Below, piece after piece: positions 34,219-42,817 of a DNA stretch of 64,000 bases. The DNA comes from Streptomyces sp. f51 (GTDB lineage Bacteria; Actinomycetota; Actinomycetes; Streptomycetales; Streptomycetaceae): assembly GCF_037940415.1 (NCBI RefSeq), contig NZ_CP149798.1, positions 4,373,001-4,437,000 of the forward strand, given 5' to 3'. How positions within the stretch are numbered: the stretch's first letter is position 1; the number at the start of each line of letters is the position of its first letter. The position numbers were made by a program, and so were the translations under genes. A model generated the notes under the pieces. It worked only from the letters and a program-made list of their open reading frames with translations. It ran no database searches and was not told the DNA's origin.

Positions 34219-35208
34219 CTACAGCTTGCGCAGGCTCAGGCGCTGGACCTTGTGGTCCGGGCCCTTGCGGACGACGAGGGTCGCCCGGCCGCGGGTGGGA
34301 GCCACGTTCTCCAGCAGGTTCGGCTTGTTGATGGTGCGCCAGGTCGTACGGGCGTAGTCCAGGGCCTCCTCCTCGGAGACCTGGGTGTACCTGCGGAAGT
34401 ACGAGTCGGGCTTCTGGAAGGCCGTCGCGCGCAGCTTGCGGAAGCGGTTGAGGTACCAGCGCTCGATGTCCTCGGGACGGGCGTCGACGTACACGCTGAA
34501 GTCGAAGTAGTCCGCGAGGCCGACCCGGGTGCGGCCGTCCTTGCCCGGAAGCGCCGGCTGGAGCACGTTCAGGCCCTCGACGATGAGGATGTCGGGGCGG
34601 CGGACCGTGAGCCGCTCGCCGGGCACGATGTCGTAGATCAGGTGCGAGTAGACGGGCGCCGTCACCTCGTCCTTGCCCGCCTTGATGTCCGCGACGAACC
34701 GGGTCAGGGCCCGGCGGTCGTACGACTCGGGGAAGCCCTTGCGGGACATCAGCCCGCGCGCTTCGAGGTCCTTGGTCGGGAGCAGGAAGCCGTCCGTGGT
34801 GACCAGCTCGACCCGCGGGTGCTCGGGCCAGCGGGAGAGCAGGGCCTGGAGCAGTCGCGCCACGGTGGACTTGCCGACGGCCACGGAACCGGCGACGCCT
34901 ATGACGAAGGGGGTGCCGGACTGGGAGCCCTTCTCGCCGAGGAAGGTGTTCAGCGCGCCTCTGAGCCCGTCCGTGGCGCCGACGTACAGGTTCAGCAGCC
35001 GTGACAGCGGCAGATAGATGTCCCGCACCTCGTCGAGGTCGATGACATCGCCCAGACCGCGCAGCTTCTCGACCTCCTCGGCGTTGAGCGGGAGCGGCGT
35101 CTTTTCGCGCAGCGCGCTCCACTCGGCACGGGTGAGGTCGACGTAGGGAGTCGCCTCCGGCTTCGACCGGTGGGCGCTCCGCGGCAACGAGGAGACCGGA
35201 GAGATCAC
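34219..35208 (-). CDS. coaA: pantothenate kinase, type I
   Basis: 329 residues. First step of coenzyme A synthesis, pantothenate to 4'-phosphopantothenate. Walker A GSVAVGKST at 107-115; TTDGFLLP and the YDIVPGE block are family motifs. GTG start at 35208. Divergent from glmS across 168 nt. The neighbouring acpS uses CoA as donor, a loose functional link. Confidence 0.96.
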   Translation of the reverse strand: MISPVSSLPRSAHRSKPEATPYVDLTRAEWSALREKTPLPLNAEEVEKLRGLGDVIDLDEVRDIYLPLSRLLNLYVGATDGLRGALNTFLGEKGSQSGTPFVIGVAGSVAVGKSTVARLLQALLSRWPEHPRVELVTTDGFLLPTKDLEARGLMSRKGFPESYDRRALTRFVADIKAGKDEVTAPVYSHLIYDIVPGERLTVRRPDILIVEGLNVLQPALPGKDGRTRVGLADYFDFSVYVDARPEDIERWYLNRFRKLRATAFQKPDSYFRRYTQVSEEEALDYARTTWRTINKPNLLENVAPTRGRATLVVRKGPDHKVQRLSLRKL

Positions 35209-35340
35209 AGTCCATTGTTACGGGAGTATGGCCGGGATGGAGGGTGGGGTCCGTCACGCCGGGTGACACCTCCCGGATGGCATGAGCTCGTGAGGCCCTC
35301 CCGCAGGCGGCCTGAATTTCCGATATCGGGCACGGTGAGC

Positions 35341-35370
35341 CTGATTCGGGACGCCGTCGGACCGTACGCT
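35341..35370 (+). promoter_or_regulatory. predicted glmS promoter, leaderless type
   Basis: CTGATT (35341-35346), 18-nt spacer, TACGCT (35365-35370), only 6 nt before the glmS ATG. Transcription would begin at or near the start codon. Confidence 0.5.
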
Positions 35371-35376
35371 GCCGCC

Positions 35377-37224
35377 ATGTGCGGAATCGTGGGATATGTG
35401 GGGTCGCAGCCGGCGCTCGACGTGGTGATGGCCGGACTGAAGAGGCTCGAGTACCGGGGATACGACTCGGCGGGTGTCGCCGTTCTCGCGGACGGGGGAC
35501 TCGCCGTCGCGAAGAAGGCCGGGAAACTGGTCAACCTGGAGAAGGAACTGGGCGGCAGACCGCTGCCGTCCGGAACGACGGGCATCGGGCACACCCGCTG
35601 GGCCACCCACGGGGGTCCCACGGACGCCAACGCCCACCCCCATCTCGACAACGCGGGCCGGGTCGCCGTCGTCCACAACGGCATCATCGAGAACTTCGCC
35701 CTGCTCCGCGCCGAACTGGCCGAGCGGGGGCACGACCTAGCCTCCGAGACGGACACCGAGGTGGTCGCCCATCTGCTCGCCGAGGAGTACTCCTCCTGCG
35801 CCGACCTGGCGGAGGCGATGCGGCTGGTGTGCCGGCGTCTTGAGGGCGCGTTCACGCTGGTCGCGGTGGACGCCGACGAGCCGGACGTGGTCGTCGGCGC
35901 CCGCCGGAACTCGCCTCTGGTGGTCGGGGTCGGCGAGGGCGAGGCCTTTCTCGCCTCCGACGTCGCCGCGTTCATCGCCCACACCCGGTCGGCGATCGAG
36001 CTGGGCCAGGACCAGGTGGTCGAACTGCGCCGCGACGGAGTGACCGTCACCGGGTTCGACGGCAGCCCCGCCGACGTCCGCTCGTACCACGTCGACTGGG
36101 ACGCGTCGGCGGCGGAGAAGGGCGGCTACGACTACTTCATGCTCAAGGAGATCGCCGAGCAGCCCAAGGCGGTCGCCGACACCCTGCTCGGACGGATCGA
36201 CGCGGCCGGTTCGCTGACGCTCGACGAGGTGCGCATCCCGGTGCGGGCGCTGCGCGAGGCCGACAAGGTCGTCATCGTCGCCTGCGGCACCGCCTTCCAC
36301 GCCGGGCTGATCGCCAAGTACGCCATCGAGCACTGGACCCGCATCCCGTGCGAGGTCGAGCTGGCCAGCGAGTTCCGCTACCGGGACCCGATCCTGGACC
36401 GGCAGACGCTCGTCATCGCCATCTCGCAGTCCGGCGAGACCATGGACACGCTGATGGCCCTGCGGCACGCCCGCGAGCAGGGCGCGAGGGTGCTGGCGAT
36501 CTGCAACACCAACGGCTCGACGATCCCGCGCGAGTCCGACGCGGTGCTGTACACCCACGCGGGACCCGAGGTCGCCGTCGCCTCCACCAAGGCGTTCCTC
36601 ACCCAGCTGGTGGCCTGCTATCTGGTGGCCCTGTACCTGGGACAGGTGCGCGGCACCAAGTGGGGCGACGAGATCCAGGCCGTCATCCGGGAGCTGTCAC
36701 GCATCTCCCGCGAGGTCGAGCGGGTCCTGGAGACCATGGAGCCCGTACGGGAACTCGCCCGCTCCCTCGCGGACAAGGACACCGTGCTGTTCCTCGGCCG
36801 GCACGTGGGCTATCCGGTCGCGCTGGAAGGCGCGCTGAAGCTCAAGGAGCTGGCGTACATGCACGCCGAGGGCTTCGCGGCCGGGGAGCTCAAGCACGGG
36901 CCGATCGCGCTGATCGAGGAGGACATGCCGGTCGTGGTCGTGGCCCCGTCGCCGCGCGGGCGCTCGGTGCTGCACGACAAGATCGTCTCCAACATCCAGG
37001 AGATCCGGGCCAGGGGCGCCCGCACCATCGTCATCGCGGAGGAGGGCGACGAGGCGGTCGTCCCGTACGCCGACCACCTCATCCGCATCCCGGCCACGCC
37101 GACGCTGCTCCAGCCGCTGGTGTCGACCGTGCCGCTCCAGGTGTTCGCCTGCGAGCTGGCGACGGCCCGGGGCAACGAGGTGGACCAGCCGCGCAACCTG
37201 GCGAAGTCCGTGACGGTGGAGTGA
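35377..37224 (+). CDS. glmS: glutamine-fructose-6-phosphate aminotransferase (isomerizing)
   Basis: 615 residues. Makes glucosamine-6-phosphate from fructose-6-phosphate and glutamine. The catalytic Cys2 becomes N-terminal after Met removal (MCGIVGYVG), then HTRWATHG and the glutaminase domain; two SIS domains follow (ISQSGETMDT, LGRHVGYPVALEGALKLKE) and the DQPRNLAKSVTVE end. ATG at 35377 is fixed by Cys2. Longer reading upstream to 35170 is not real. Streptomycetes often have a second glmS. Confidence 0.97.
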   Translation: MCGIVGYVGSQPALDVVMAGLKRLEYRGYDSAGVAVLADGGLAVAKKAGKLVNLEKELGGRPLPSGTTGIGHTRWATHGGPTDANAHPHLDNAGRVAVVHNGIIENFALLRAELAERGHDLASETDTEVVAHLLAEEYSSCADLAEAMRLVCRRLEGAFTLVAVDADEPDVVVGARRNSPLVVGVGEGEAFLASDVAAFIAHTRSAIELGQDQVVELRRDGVTVTGFDGSPADVRSYHVDWDASAAEKGGYDYFMLKEIAEQPKAVADTLLGRIDAAGSLTLDEVRIPVRALREADKVVIVACGTAFHAGLIAKYAIEHWTRIPCEVELASEFRYRDPILDRQTLVIAISQSGETMDTLMALRHAREQGARVLAICNTNGSTIPRESDAVLYTHAGPEVAVASTKAFLTQLVACYLVALYLGQVRGTKWGDEIQAVIRELSRISREVERVLETMEPVRELARSLADKDTVLFLGRHVGYPVALEGALKLKELAYMHAEGFAAGELKHGPIALIEEDMPVVVVAPSPRGRSVLHDKIVSNIQEIRARGARTIVIAEEGDEAVVPYADHLIRIPATPTLLQPLVSTVPLQVFACELATARGNEVDQPRNLAKSVTVE

Positions 37225-37276
37225 GCCGCACGGCCGCGTGGGACCCCGTGACGGCCCCGCCCTCTAGGGTTTCGGC

Positions 37277-37648
37277 ATGAGCATCATCGGGGTCGGTATC
37301 GACGTGGCCGAGATCGACCGGTTCCGGGCGTCGCTGGAGCGGACGCCCGGACTGGCCGAACGCCTTTTCGTGGAGAGCGAGTTGCTGCTGCCCAGCGGAG
37401 AACGGCGGGGCATCGCCTCGCTCGCCGCCCGCTTCGCGGCGAAGGAGGCGCTCGCCAAGGCGCTGGGCGCCCCGGCCGGGCTGTACTGGACGGACGCCGA
37501 GGTCTACGTGGAGGACAGCGGCCGGCCGCGGCTGCGTGTGAAGGGCACGGTCGCGGCCCGCGCGGCCGAACTGGGCGTGTCCTCCTGGCACGTGTCGCTC
37601 AGTCACGACGCCGGGGTGGCCTCGGCCGTGGTCGTGGCGGAGGGGTGA
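37277..37648 (+). CDS. acpS: holo-[acyl-carrier-protein] synthase
   Basis: 123 residues. Transfers 4'-phosphopantetheine from CoA to acyl carrier proteins. Metal ligands Asp9 (GIGIDVAEIDRF-type start, IGVGIDVAEIDRF) and Glu58 (FAAKEALAKALG) are present. TAGGGT lies 6 nt before the ATG and no ribosome site is seen, so a leaderless mRNA is likely. 52 nt after glmS. Confidence 0.96.
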   Translation: MSIIGVGIDVAEIDRFRASLERTPGLAERLFVESELLLPSGERRGIASLAARFAAKEALAKALGAPAGLYWTDAEVYVEDSGRPRLRVKGTVAARAAELGVSSWHVSLSHDAGVASAVVVAEG

Positions 37649-37760
37649 CCGGGGCCGTGCCCCCGGGGCCGGTCGGTACGGAGCCGCGCGGGCCCGCGTG
37701 ACACGGGTTCCCGGTGCGGGGAGCGGGCACGGGGCGGGCCGGTGCGGGAGACTCGGCCCC

Positions 37761-39197
37761 ATGCGTACTGCGTACAGCGTGGAGACCGTGAGAGCCGCCG
37801 AACGGGAGCTGATGGCACGGCTCCCCGAGGGGGCGTTGATGCAGCGGGCGGCCGCCGGACTGGCCGCCGCCTGCGCGGACCTGCTGGGCCGGGTTTACGG
37901 CCGCCGGGTGGTCCTGCTGGTGGGCAGCGGGGACAACGGCGGCGACGCCCTCTACGCCGGGGCGCGCCTCGCCCGGCGCGGGGCCGGCGTCACCGCCGTG
38001 CTGCTCGCCCCCGAGCGGACCCACCCGGGGGGACTGGCGGCGCTGCTGCGTGCCGGGGGCACCACGGCCGCGCCCGCCGCGGCCGAACCCCTGCTGCGGC
38101 GCGCCGACCTCGTGGTCGACGGCATCGTGGGGATCGGCGGCAAGGGCGGCCTGCGGCCCGAGGCGGCACGGCTCGCCGGCCTCGCGGACGCCTCCCGCGC
38201 GGCCGTCGTCGCCGTCGACCTCCCGAGCGGGGTCGAGGCCGACACCGGAGAGGTGCTCGGCCCGGCCGTCCGCGCCGACCTCACCGTCACCTTCGGCACC
38301 CACAAGCCGGGGCTGCTCGTCGATCCGGCGCGCGGGTACGCCGGTTCCGTACGGCTCGTGGACATCGGGCTCGACCTGCCGGACCCGGCCGATCTGGAGG
38401 CACTCCAGCACGGCGATGTCGCGGCCCGGCTGCCCTCGCCCGGCGCGGAGAGCGACAAGTACCGGCGCGGTGTCGTCGGGATCGCCGCCGGGTCCGCCCG
38501 CTATCCGGGGGCGGCCGTGCTCGCCGTGGCCGGGGCGCTGCGCGGCGGGGCGGGCGCGGTGCGGTACGTCGGACCGGCCGCGGACGCCGTGATCGCGCGC
38601 TTCCCGGAGACGCTGGTGTCCGGCACAGGGCCGGCGAAAGCGGGCCGGGTGCAGGCCTGGGTGGTGGGCCCCGGGGCCGGGGACGACGCCTCGGCGGTCG
38701 CCGAGGTGCTGGACGCGGACGTGCCGGTGCTGGTGGACGCGGACGGGCTGCGGCTCGCCGACCGGGGGGCCGTACGGGCCCGTAGCGCGCCCACGCTGCT
38801 GACCCCGCACGCCGGGGAGGCCGCCGCGCTGCTCGGGGTCGCCCGGGAGGCGGTCGAGGAGGCCCGGCTGGCGGCCGTTCGGGAGCTGGCCGGGCTGTAC
38901 GGCGCGACGGTCCTCCTCAAGGGCGCGACGACACTGGTCGCGGGGCCCGCCGGCGGCGCGGTGCGGGTGAACGCCACCGGCACGGCGTGGCTGGCCACCG
39001 CGGGGAGCGGGGACGTGCTGTCGGGCCTGGCGGGCTCGCTGCTCGCGTCGGGACTCTCCGCGCTCGACGCGGGAAGCGTGGCCGCGTACCTCCACGGCCT
39101 GGCCGGCCGCTTCGCCGCGAACGGCGCCCCCGCGGGAGCCCACGACGTGGCCGAGGCGATCCCGGAGGCCTGGCGCGACACCCTCGACCGCCCCTGA
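37761..39197 (+). CDS. nnr: bifunctional NAD(P)H-hydrate epimerase / dehydratase
   Basis: 478 residues, a fusion of YjeF_N epimerase (residues ~1-200, with VGSGDNGGDALYAGARLA) and the ribokinase-like ADP-dependent dehydratase (from ~220, with TPHAGEAAALLG and ATAGSGDVLSG). It repairs hydrated NAD(P)H. The ATG at 37761 opens MRTAYSVETVRAAERELM; GAGACT ends 7 nt before it, again compatible with a leaderless message. Immediately downstream lies the GC-rich repeat tract. Confidence 0.95.
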   Translation: MRTAYSVETVRAAERELMARLPEGALMQRAAAGLAAACADLLGRVYGRRVVLLVGSGDNGGDALYAGARLARRGAGVTAVLLAPERTHPGGLAALLRAGGTTAAPAAAEPLLRRADLVVDGIVGIGGKGGLRPEAARLAGLADASRAAVVAVDLPSGVEADTGEVLGPAVRADLTVTFGTHKPGLLVDPARGYAGSVRLVDIGLDLPDPADLEALQHGDVAARLPSPGAESDKYRRGVVGIAAGSARYPGAAVLAVAGALRGGAGAVRYVGPAADAVIARFPETLVSGTGPAKAGRVQAWVVGPGAGDDASAVAEVLDADVPVLVDADGLRLADRGAVRARSAPTLLTPHAGEAAALLGVAREAVEEARLAAVRELAGLYGATVLLKGATTLVAGPAGGAVRVNATGTAWLATAGSGDVLSGLAGSLLASGLSALDAGSVAAYLHGLAGRFAANGAPAGAHDVAEAIPEAWRDTLDRP

Positions 39198-39239
39198 CGG
39201 TCCCACCAGGGCATCGCCGCCCCTGACCCGCCAGGCGCG

Positions 39240-39960
39240 CCCCTGACCCACCAGGCGCGGCCCGCCCGGCCCGCCCGGCTCGGTCTGGTGCAGCCTCGCG
39301 GCGCGGTCCGGCTCGGCTTGCCCGGCCCAGGGTGGCGCGGCTCGCCCGGCCCGGCGCGGCCTGCCCAGCGCGGCGCGGCTCGCTCGGCTCGGTCTGGTGC
39401 AGCCTCGCGGCGCGGTTCGGCTCGGCTTGTCCGGCCCAGCTTGGCGCGGCTCGCCAGGCTCGCCAGGCCCGCGCGGCTCGGCCCGGCCCGCGCGGCTCGG
39501 CCCGGCCCGCGCGGCTCGGCCCGGCCCGCCCGGCTCGGGCCGGCCCGCCCGGCCCGGCGCGGCTCGCTCGGCTCGGTCTGGTGCAGCCCCGCGGCTCGCC
39601 CGGCCCGGCGCGGCCTGCCCAGCGTGGCGCGGCCTGCCCGGCTCGGTCTGGTGCAGCCTCGCGGCGCGGTCCGGCTCGGCTTGCCCGGCCCGGCCCGGCC
39701 CGGCGTGGCGCGGCTCGCCTGGCCCGCCCGGCGCGGCTCGCCTGGCCCGCCCGGCCCGGCCCGGCCCGCCTGGCCCGCCCGGCTCGCTCGGCTCGGTCTG
39801 GTGCAGCCTCGCGGCGCGGTCCGGCTCGGCTTGTCCGGCCCAGCGTGGCGCGGCCCGCCCGGCCCGCCCGGCCCAGCGTGGCGCGGCCCGCCCGGCCCAG
39901 CGTGGCGCGGCTCGCCCGGCCCAGCGTGGCGTGGCTCGACCTGCCGGTGTGGCTCGGTGC
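39240..39960. repeat. GC-rich degenerate minisatellite tract
   Basis: About 720 nt of short GC-rich units built from CGGCCCG, CCGGCTCG and GGCGCGG. A 17-mer CTCGGTCTGGTGCAGCC recurs at 39279, 39388, 39572 (last base differs little), 39642 and 39792, usually followed by TCGCGGCGCGGTCCGGCTCG. Because stop codons are nearly absent, several frames stay open, which gives false long ORFs. It fills most of the 909-nt gap 39198-40106 before the Ldt gene; no other element is seen there. Confidence 0.85.
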
Positions 39961-40106
39961 GGCTGGCTTGGTTCGGGGTGTTCGCACAGGTCGGGTCCGT
40001 TCGGTCGGCCCGGGGTGCAGGTGCCGGGGGCGTTGCCGCGATCGGGGGACCCGTTGCGTGTGGCGTGGCCCGGGGGCGGGTGATGTTGCGTATGTCTGTT
40101 CGCGTG

Positions 40107-41228
40107 ATGAGCAGACGAAGGGCTTGCCGGGGGATCGCGGTGCTGCTGGCGGCGGTGGCGGCCGTGCCCGTCGGGACGGTGGCGGCCGCGTCCGCTCCGC
40201 TGCCGCCCCCCTCCGGGCATGCCGGTGAACGATGGCCCCGCGCGGACGGGGGATCGCATCGGTCCTGGCCGGGGGACACCCCGGGCGACCGGATACTGCC
40301 GACGGCCAACGGCGGCCCCGCCGCGGGGCGGACCCCGCGGGGCACGTTCGCACGGGGCGGGTTCACGCCGACGACGTCCGCGCTGGCCGGGTCGGGTGGA
40401 CCGGCTCCCGGTGCCGGGTCGCGCGGGGGCGGAGCGGACGGCGGCGCGTCGGGCATGCCCGCGTGGGTCATGTCCCCGGCCCACGGGTCCTGGCCGACCG
40501 GGTCCGGGCGCGACTCCGGTCCGGTCGGCCCGCGGTCGGACGGGTCCGTACCCGTCCGCTTCGGGCAGGCCGGATCCCCGTCGGGCCGGTCGGCTCCCGC
40601 CGGTGCCGGGTCGGACCGCTCCGGCCCGGGTCGTGGCGCGAGGGACTGCGGAGGGCACGGCGGGCCGTATCAGCGGCGGGTCGAGCGGTGGCTGAGGCTG
40701 AGGGAGGACGGGAAGCAGTCGGCGGCCGACTGCCGGGCCGTCCGCGCCTTCCAGAAGAGGCACGGTGTCGAGCCCGCCGACGGGACCCCCGGAGCGGCGA
40801 CCTGGGCCCGGACGCGGGCGCTGTCGGCCGACGCCGGCGCCCGGACCCTCCCCGGCTGCCCGGTCCGCTCGTACCGGGTCGCCTGCGTCGATCTCACGCA
40901 CCAGCGCACCTGGGTGCAGCAGCGGGGCCGGATCCTGTTCGGCCCGGTGCCGATGCGCAGCGGCGGGGTCCGGCACCCCACCCGTACGGGCTGGTTCAGG
41001 ATCTACTGGCGGCACCGGTACCACTGGTCGACCCTGTACAACAGCCCCATGCCGTACGCCCAGTTCTTCAGCGGCGGGCAGGCCTTCCACGCCGTCCGCG
41101 GCAGCATCCGCACGCGCGGCGGCTCGATGGGCTGCGTGAACCTGCGGCTCGCCGACGCCCGCGGGCTCTGGAAGGTGCTCAGGAAGGGCGACCACGTCTA
41201 CGTGTGGGGCCGAAGGCACCACGGCTAG
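40107..41228 (+). CDS. secreted L,D-transpeptidase with peptidoglycan-binding domain
   Basis: 373 residues from the ATG at 40107. A signal peptide (MSRRRACRGIAVLLAAVAAV, cleavage near AAASA), a long Gly/Pro/Ser-rich linker, a peptidoglycan-binding domain at about 190-240 (AVRAFQKRHGVEPADGTPG), then a YkuD domain with His328 and Cys343 in FHAVRGSIRTRGGSMGCVNLR. Such enzymes form 3-3 cross-links in peptidoglycan. Upstream in-frame ATGs at 40083 and 40092 are alternatives. The downstream 269-nt gap has a C10G5 tract at 41414. Confidence 0.88.
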   Translation: MSRRRACRGIAVLLAAVAAVPVGTVAAASAPLPPPSGHAGERWPRADGGSHRSWPGDTPGDRILPTANGGPAAGRTPRGTFARGGFTPTTSALAGSGGPAPGAGSRGGGADGGASGMPAWVMSPAHGSWPTGSGRDSGPVGPRSDGSVPVRFGQAGSPSGRSAPAGAGSDRSGPGRGARDCGGHGGPYQRRVERWLRLREDGKQSAADCRAVRAFQKRHGVEPADGTPGAATWARTRALSADAGARTLPGCPVRSYRVACVDLTHQRTWVQQRGRILFGPVPMRSGGVRHPTRTGWFRIYWRHRYHWSTLYNSPMPYAQFFSGGQAFHAVRGSIRTRGGSMGCVNLRLADARGLWKVLRKGDHVYVWGRRHHG

Positions 41229-41497
41229 GGGACAGGGACAGGACGGGGGCAGGGGCCGGCGGCCGGCGGCGAGGTCCAGGCAGGGACCGCGCACAACCGT
41301 CCGGCCCCGGACGGGTCCGCCTCGGACCGGTCCGGGGCCGGTCGTCCGGGGCCGGTCCACACCCACGGCCCAACCCCCGGCCCGGACCCCGGACCGGGAC
41401 ACCCCGGGATCGGCCCCCCCCCCGGGGGCGGCGTCGTGACGTGGAGCGGGGACCGGTGCCGGAAGGCCGCCGTGCGCCTCTGAGAGACTGGGGCGCG

Positions 41498-42670
41498 ATG
41501 ACAGAGACAGCACACCCGCGGACCGCGCCCCTGCGCGCCCGCGCCGAGATCGATCTGGCCGCCCTGCGAGCCAACGTGAGGACCCTGCGTGCCCACGCGC
41601 CGACCGCGGCCCTGATGGCCGTGGTCAAGTCCGACGCGTACGGCCACGGCGCGGTCCCGTGCGCCCGCGCAGCGCGCGAGGCGGGCGCCACCTGGCTCGG
41701 CACGGCCACCCCGGAGGAGGCGCTCGCCCTGCGGGCCGCCGGCCTGCCGGGCCGGGTCATGTGCTGGCTCTGGACGCCGGGCGGCCCCTGGGCCGAGGCC
41801 ATCGAGGCAGACATCGACGTCTCGGTCAGCGGGATGTGGGCGCTCAGGGAGGCCGTGGCGGCCGCCGAGGCCGTCGGGACGCGGGCCAGGGTGCAGCTCA
41901 AGGCCGACACCGGCCTCGGGCGGGCCGGCTGCCAGCCCGCCGACTGGCCCGAACTCGTCGCCGGGGCCCTGGCCGCGCAGGCCCGCGGGCTGATCACCGT
42001 CACCGGTCTCTGGTCCCACTTCGCCTGCGCCGACGAACCGGGCCACCCCTCGATCCAGGCCCAGCTCGCGCTCTTCCGCGAGATGGTGTCGTACGCCGAG
42101 GAGCAGGGCGTCCGCCCCGAGGTGCGGCACATCGCCAACTCGCCCGCGACCCTGACCCTCCCCGAGAGCCACTTCGATCTCGTACGGACCGGGATCGCGG
42201 TCTACGGGATCTCGCCGAGCCCCGAGCTCGGCACCCCCGCCGACTTCGGACTGCGCCCGGTGATGACCCTGAGCGCCTCGCTCGCGCTGGTCAAGCACGT
42301 ACCGGCCGGCCACGGCGTGAGCTACGGCCACCACTACGTCACGCCGGGCGAGACCACCCTCGGCCTCGTCCCCGTCGGCTACGCGGACGGCGTCCCGCGG
42401 CACGCCTCGGGCACGGGCCCCGTCCTGGTCGGCGGCAAGTGGCGTACCGTCGCGGGCCGCGTCGCCATGGACCAGTTCGTCGTCGACCTCGGCGGCGACG
42501 AGCCGGAGCCGGGGGCCCGCGCGGTCCTCTTCGGGCCGGGCGACGGCGGCGAGCCCACCGCCGAGGACTGGGCGCGCGCGGCGGGCACGATCGCGTACGA
42601 GATCGTGACACGCATCGGAACCCGCGTTCCGCGCGTCTACGTGAAAGTGAAAGAGGAACAAGGCGGGTAA
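41498..42670 (+). CDS. alr: alanine racemase
   Basis: 390 residues. Supplies D-alanine for peptidoglycan. PLP-binding Lys44 is in VVKSDAYGHG; the second catalytic base Tyr276 is in GVSYGHHY; MDQFVVDLGG completes the C-terminal domain. ATG at 41498 opens MTETAHPRTAPLRARAEIDL. GAGACT ends 8 nt before it; GGGG at 4 nt is a poor ribosome site. Much longer reading upstream passes through the Ldt gene in another frame and is rejected. Confidence 0.96.
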   Translation: MTETAHPRTAPLRARAEIDLAALRANVRTLRAHAPTAALMAVVKSDAYGHGAVPCARAAREAGATWLGTATPEEALALRAAGLPGRVMCWLWTPGGPWAEAIEADIDVSVSGMWALREAVAAAEAVGTRARVQLKADTGLGRAGCQPADWPELVAGALAAQARGLITVTGLWSHFACADEPGHPSIQAQLALFREMVSYAEEQGVRPEVRHIANSPATLTLPESHFDLVRTGIAVYGISPSPELGTPADFGLRPVMTLSASLALVKHVPAGHGVSYGHHYVTPGETTLGLVPVGYADGVPRHASGTGPVLVGGKWRTVAGRVAMDQFVVDLGGDEPEPGARAVLFGPGDGGEPTAEDWARAAGTIAYEIVTRIGTRVPRVYVKVKEEQGG

Positions 42671-42817
42671 CACCCCTTAGCCGAACAGGCGCGCGGGACC
42701 CGGCGGGTGAACGGCGCCGGGCGGCACCCGGCGGGCGGAAGCCGCGCCGACGCGCGTACAGCCAGAGCCGACAGCCCACAGCGGACAGCCGAGAGCCGGA
42801 GCGAAGAGGAGCGGGAC

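Noticed and set aside
35170..35376. Longer glmS reading starting at 35170
   Set aside because: GlmS needs Cys directly after Met; MCGIVGY at 35377 fixes the start.
39279..39808. Possible CRISPR array
   Set aside because: The repeated 17-mer has irregular spacing (70 to 184 nt), the intervals are themselves repeats, and no cas gene is present.
37599..41513. Minus-strand open frame of about 1,304 codons over nnr, the repeat tract and the Ldt gene
   Set aside because: It is antisense to two well-supported genes and owes its length to stop-poor GC repeats; composition is low-complexity Pro/Gly/Arg.
42707..42817. Longer N-terminus for the alpha/beta hydrolase from 42707
   Set aside because: The added segment is Arg/Ala-rich and unconserved, and GAGGA precedes the GTG at 42818.
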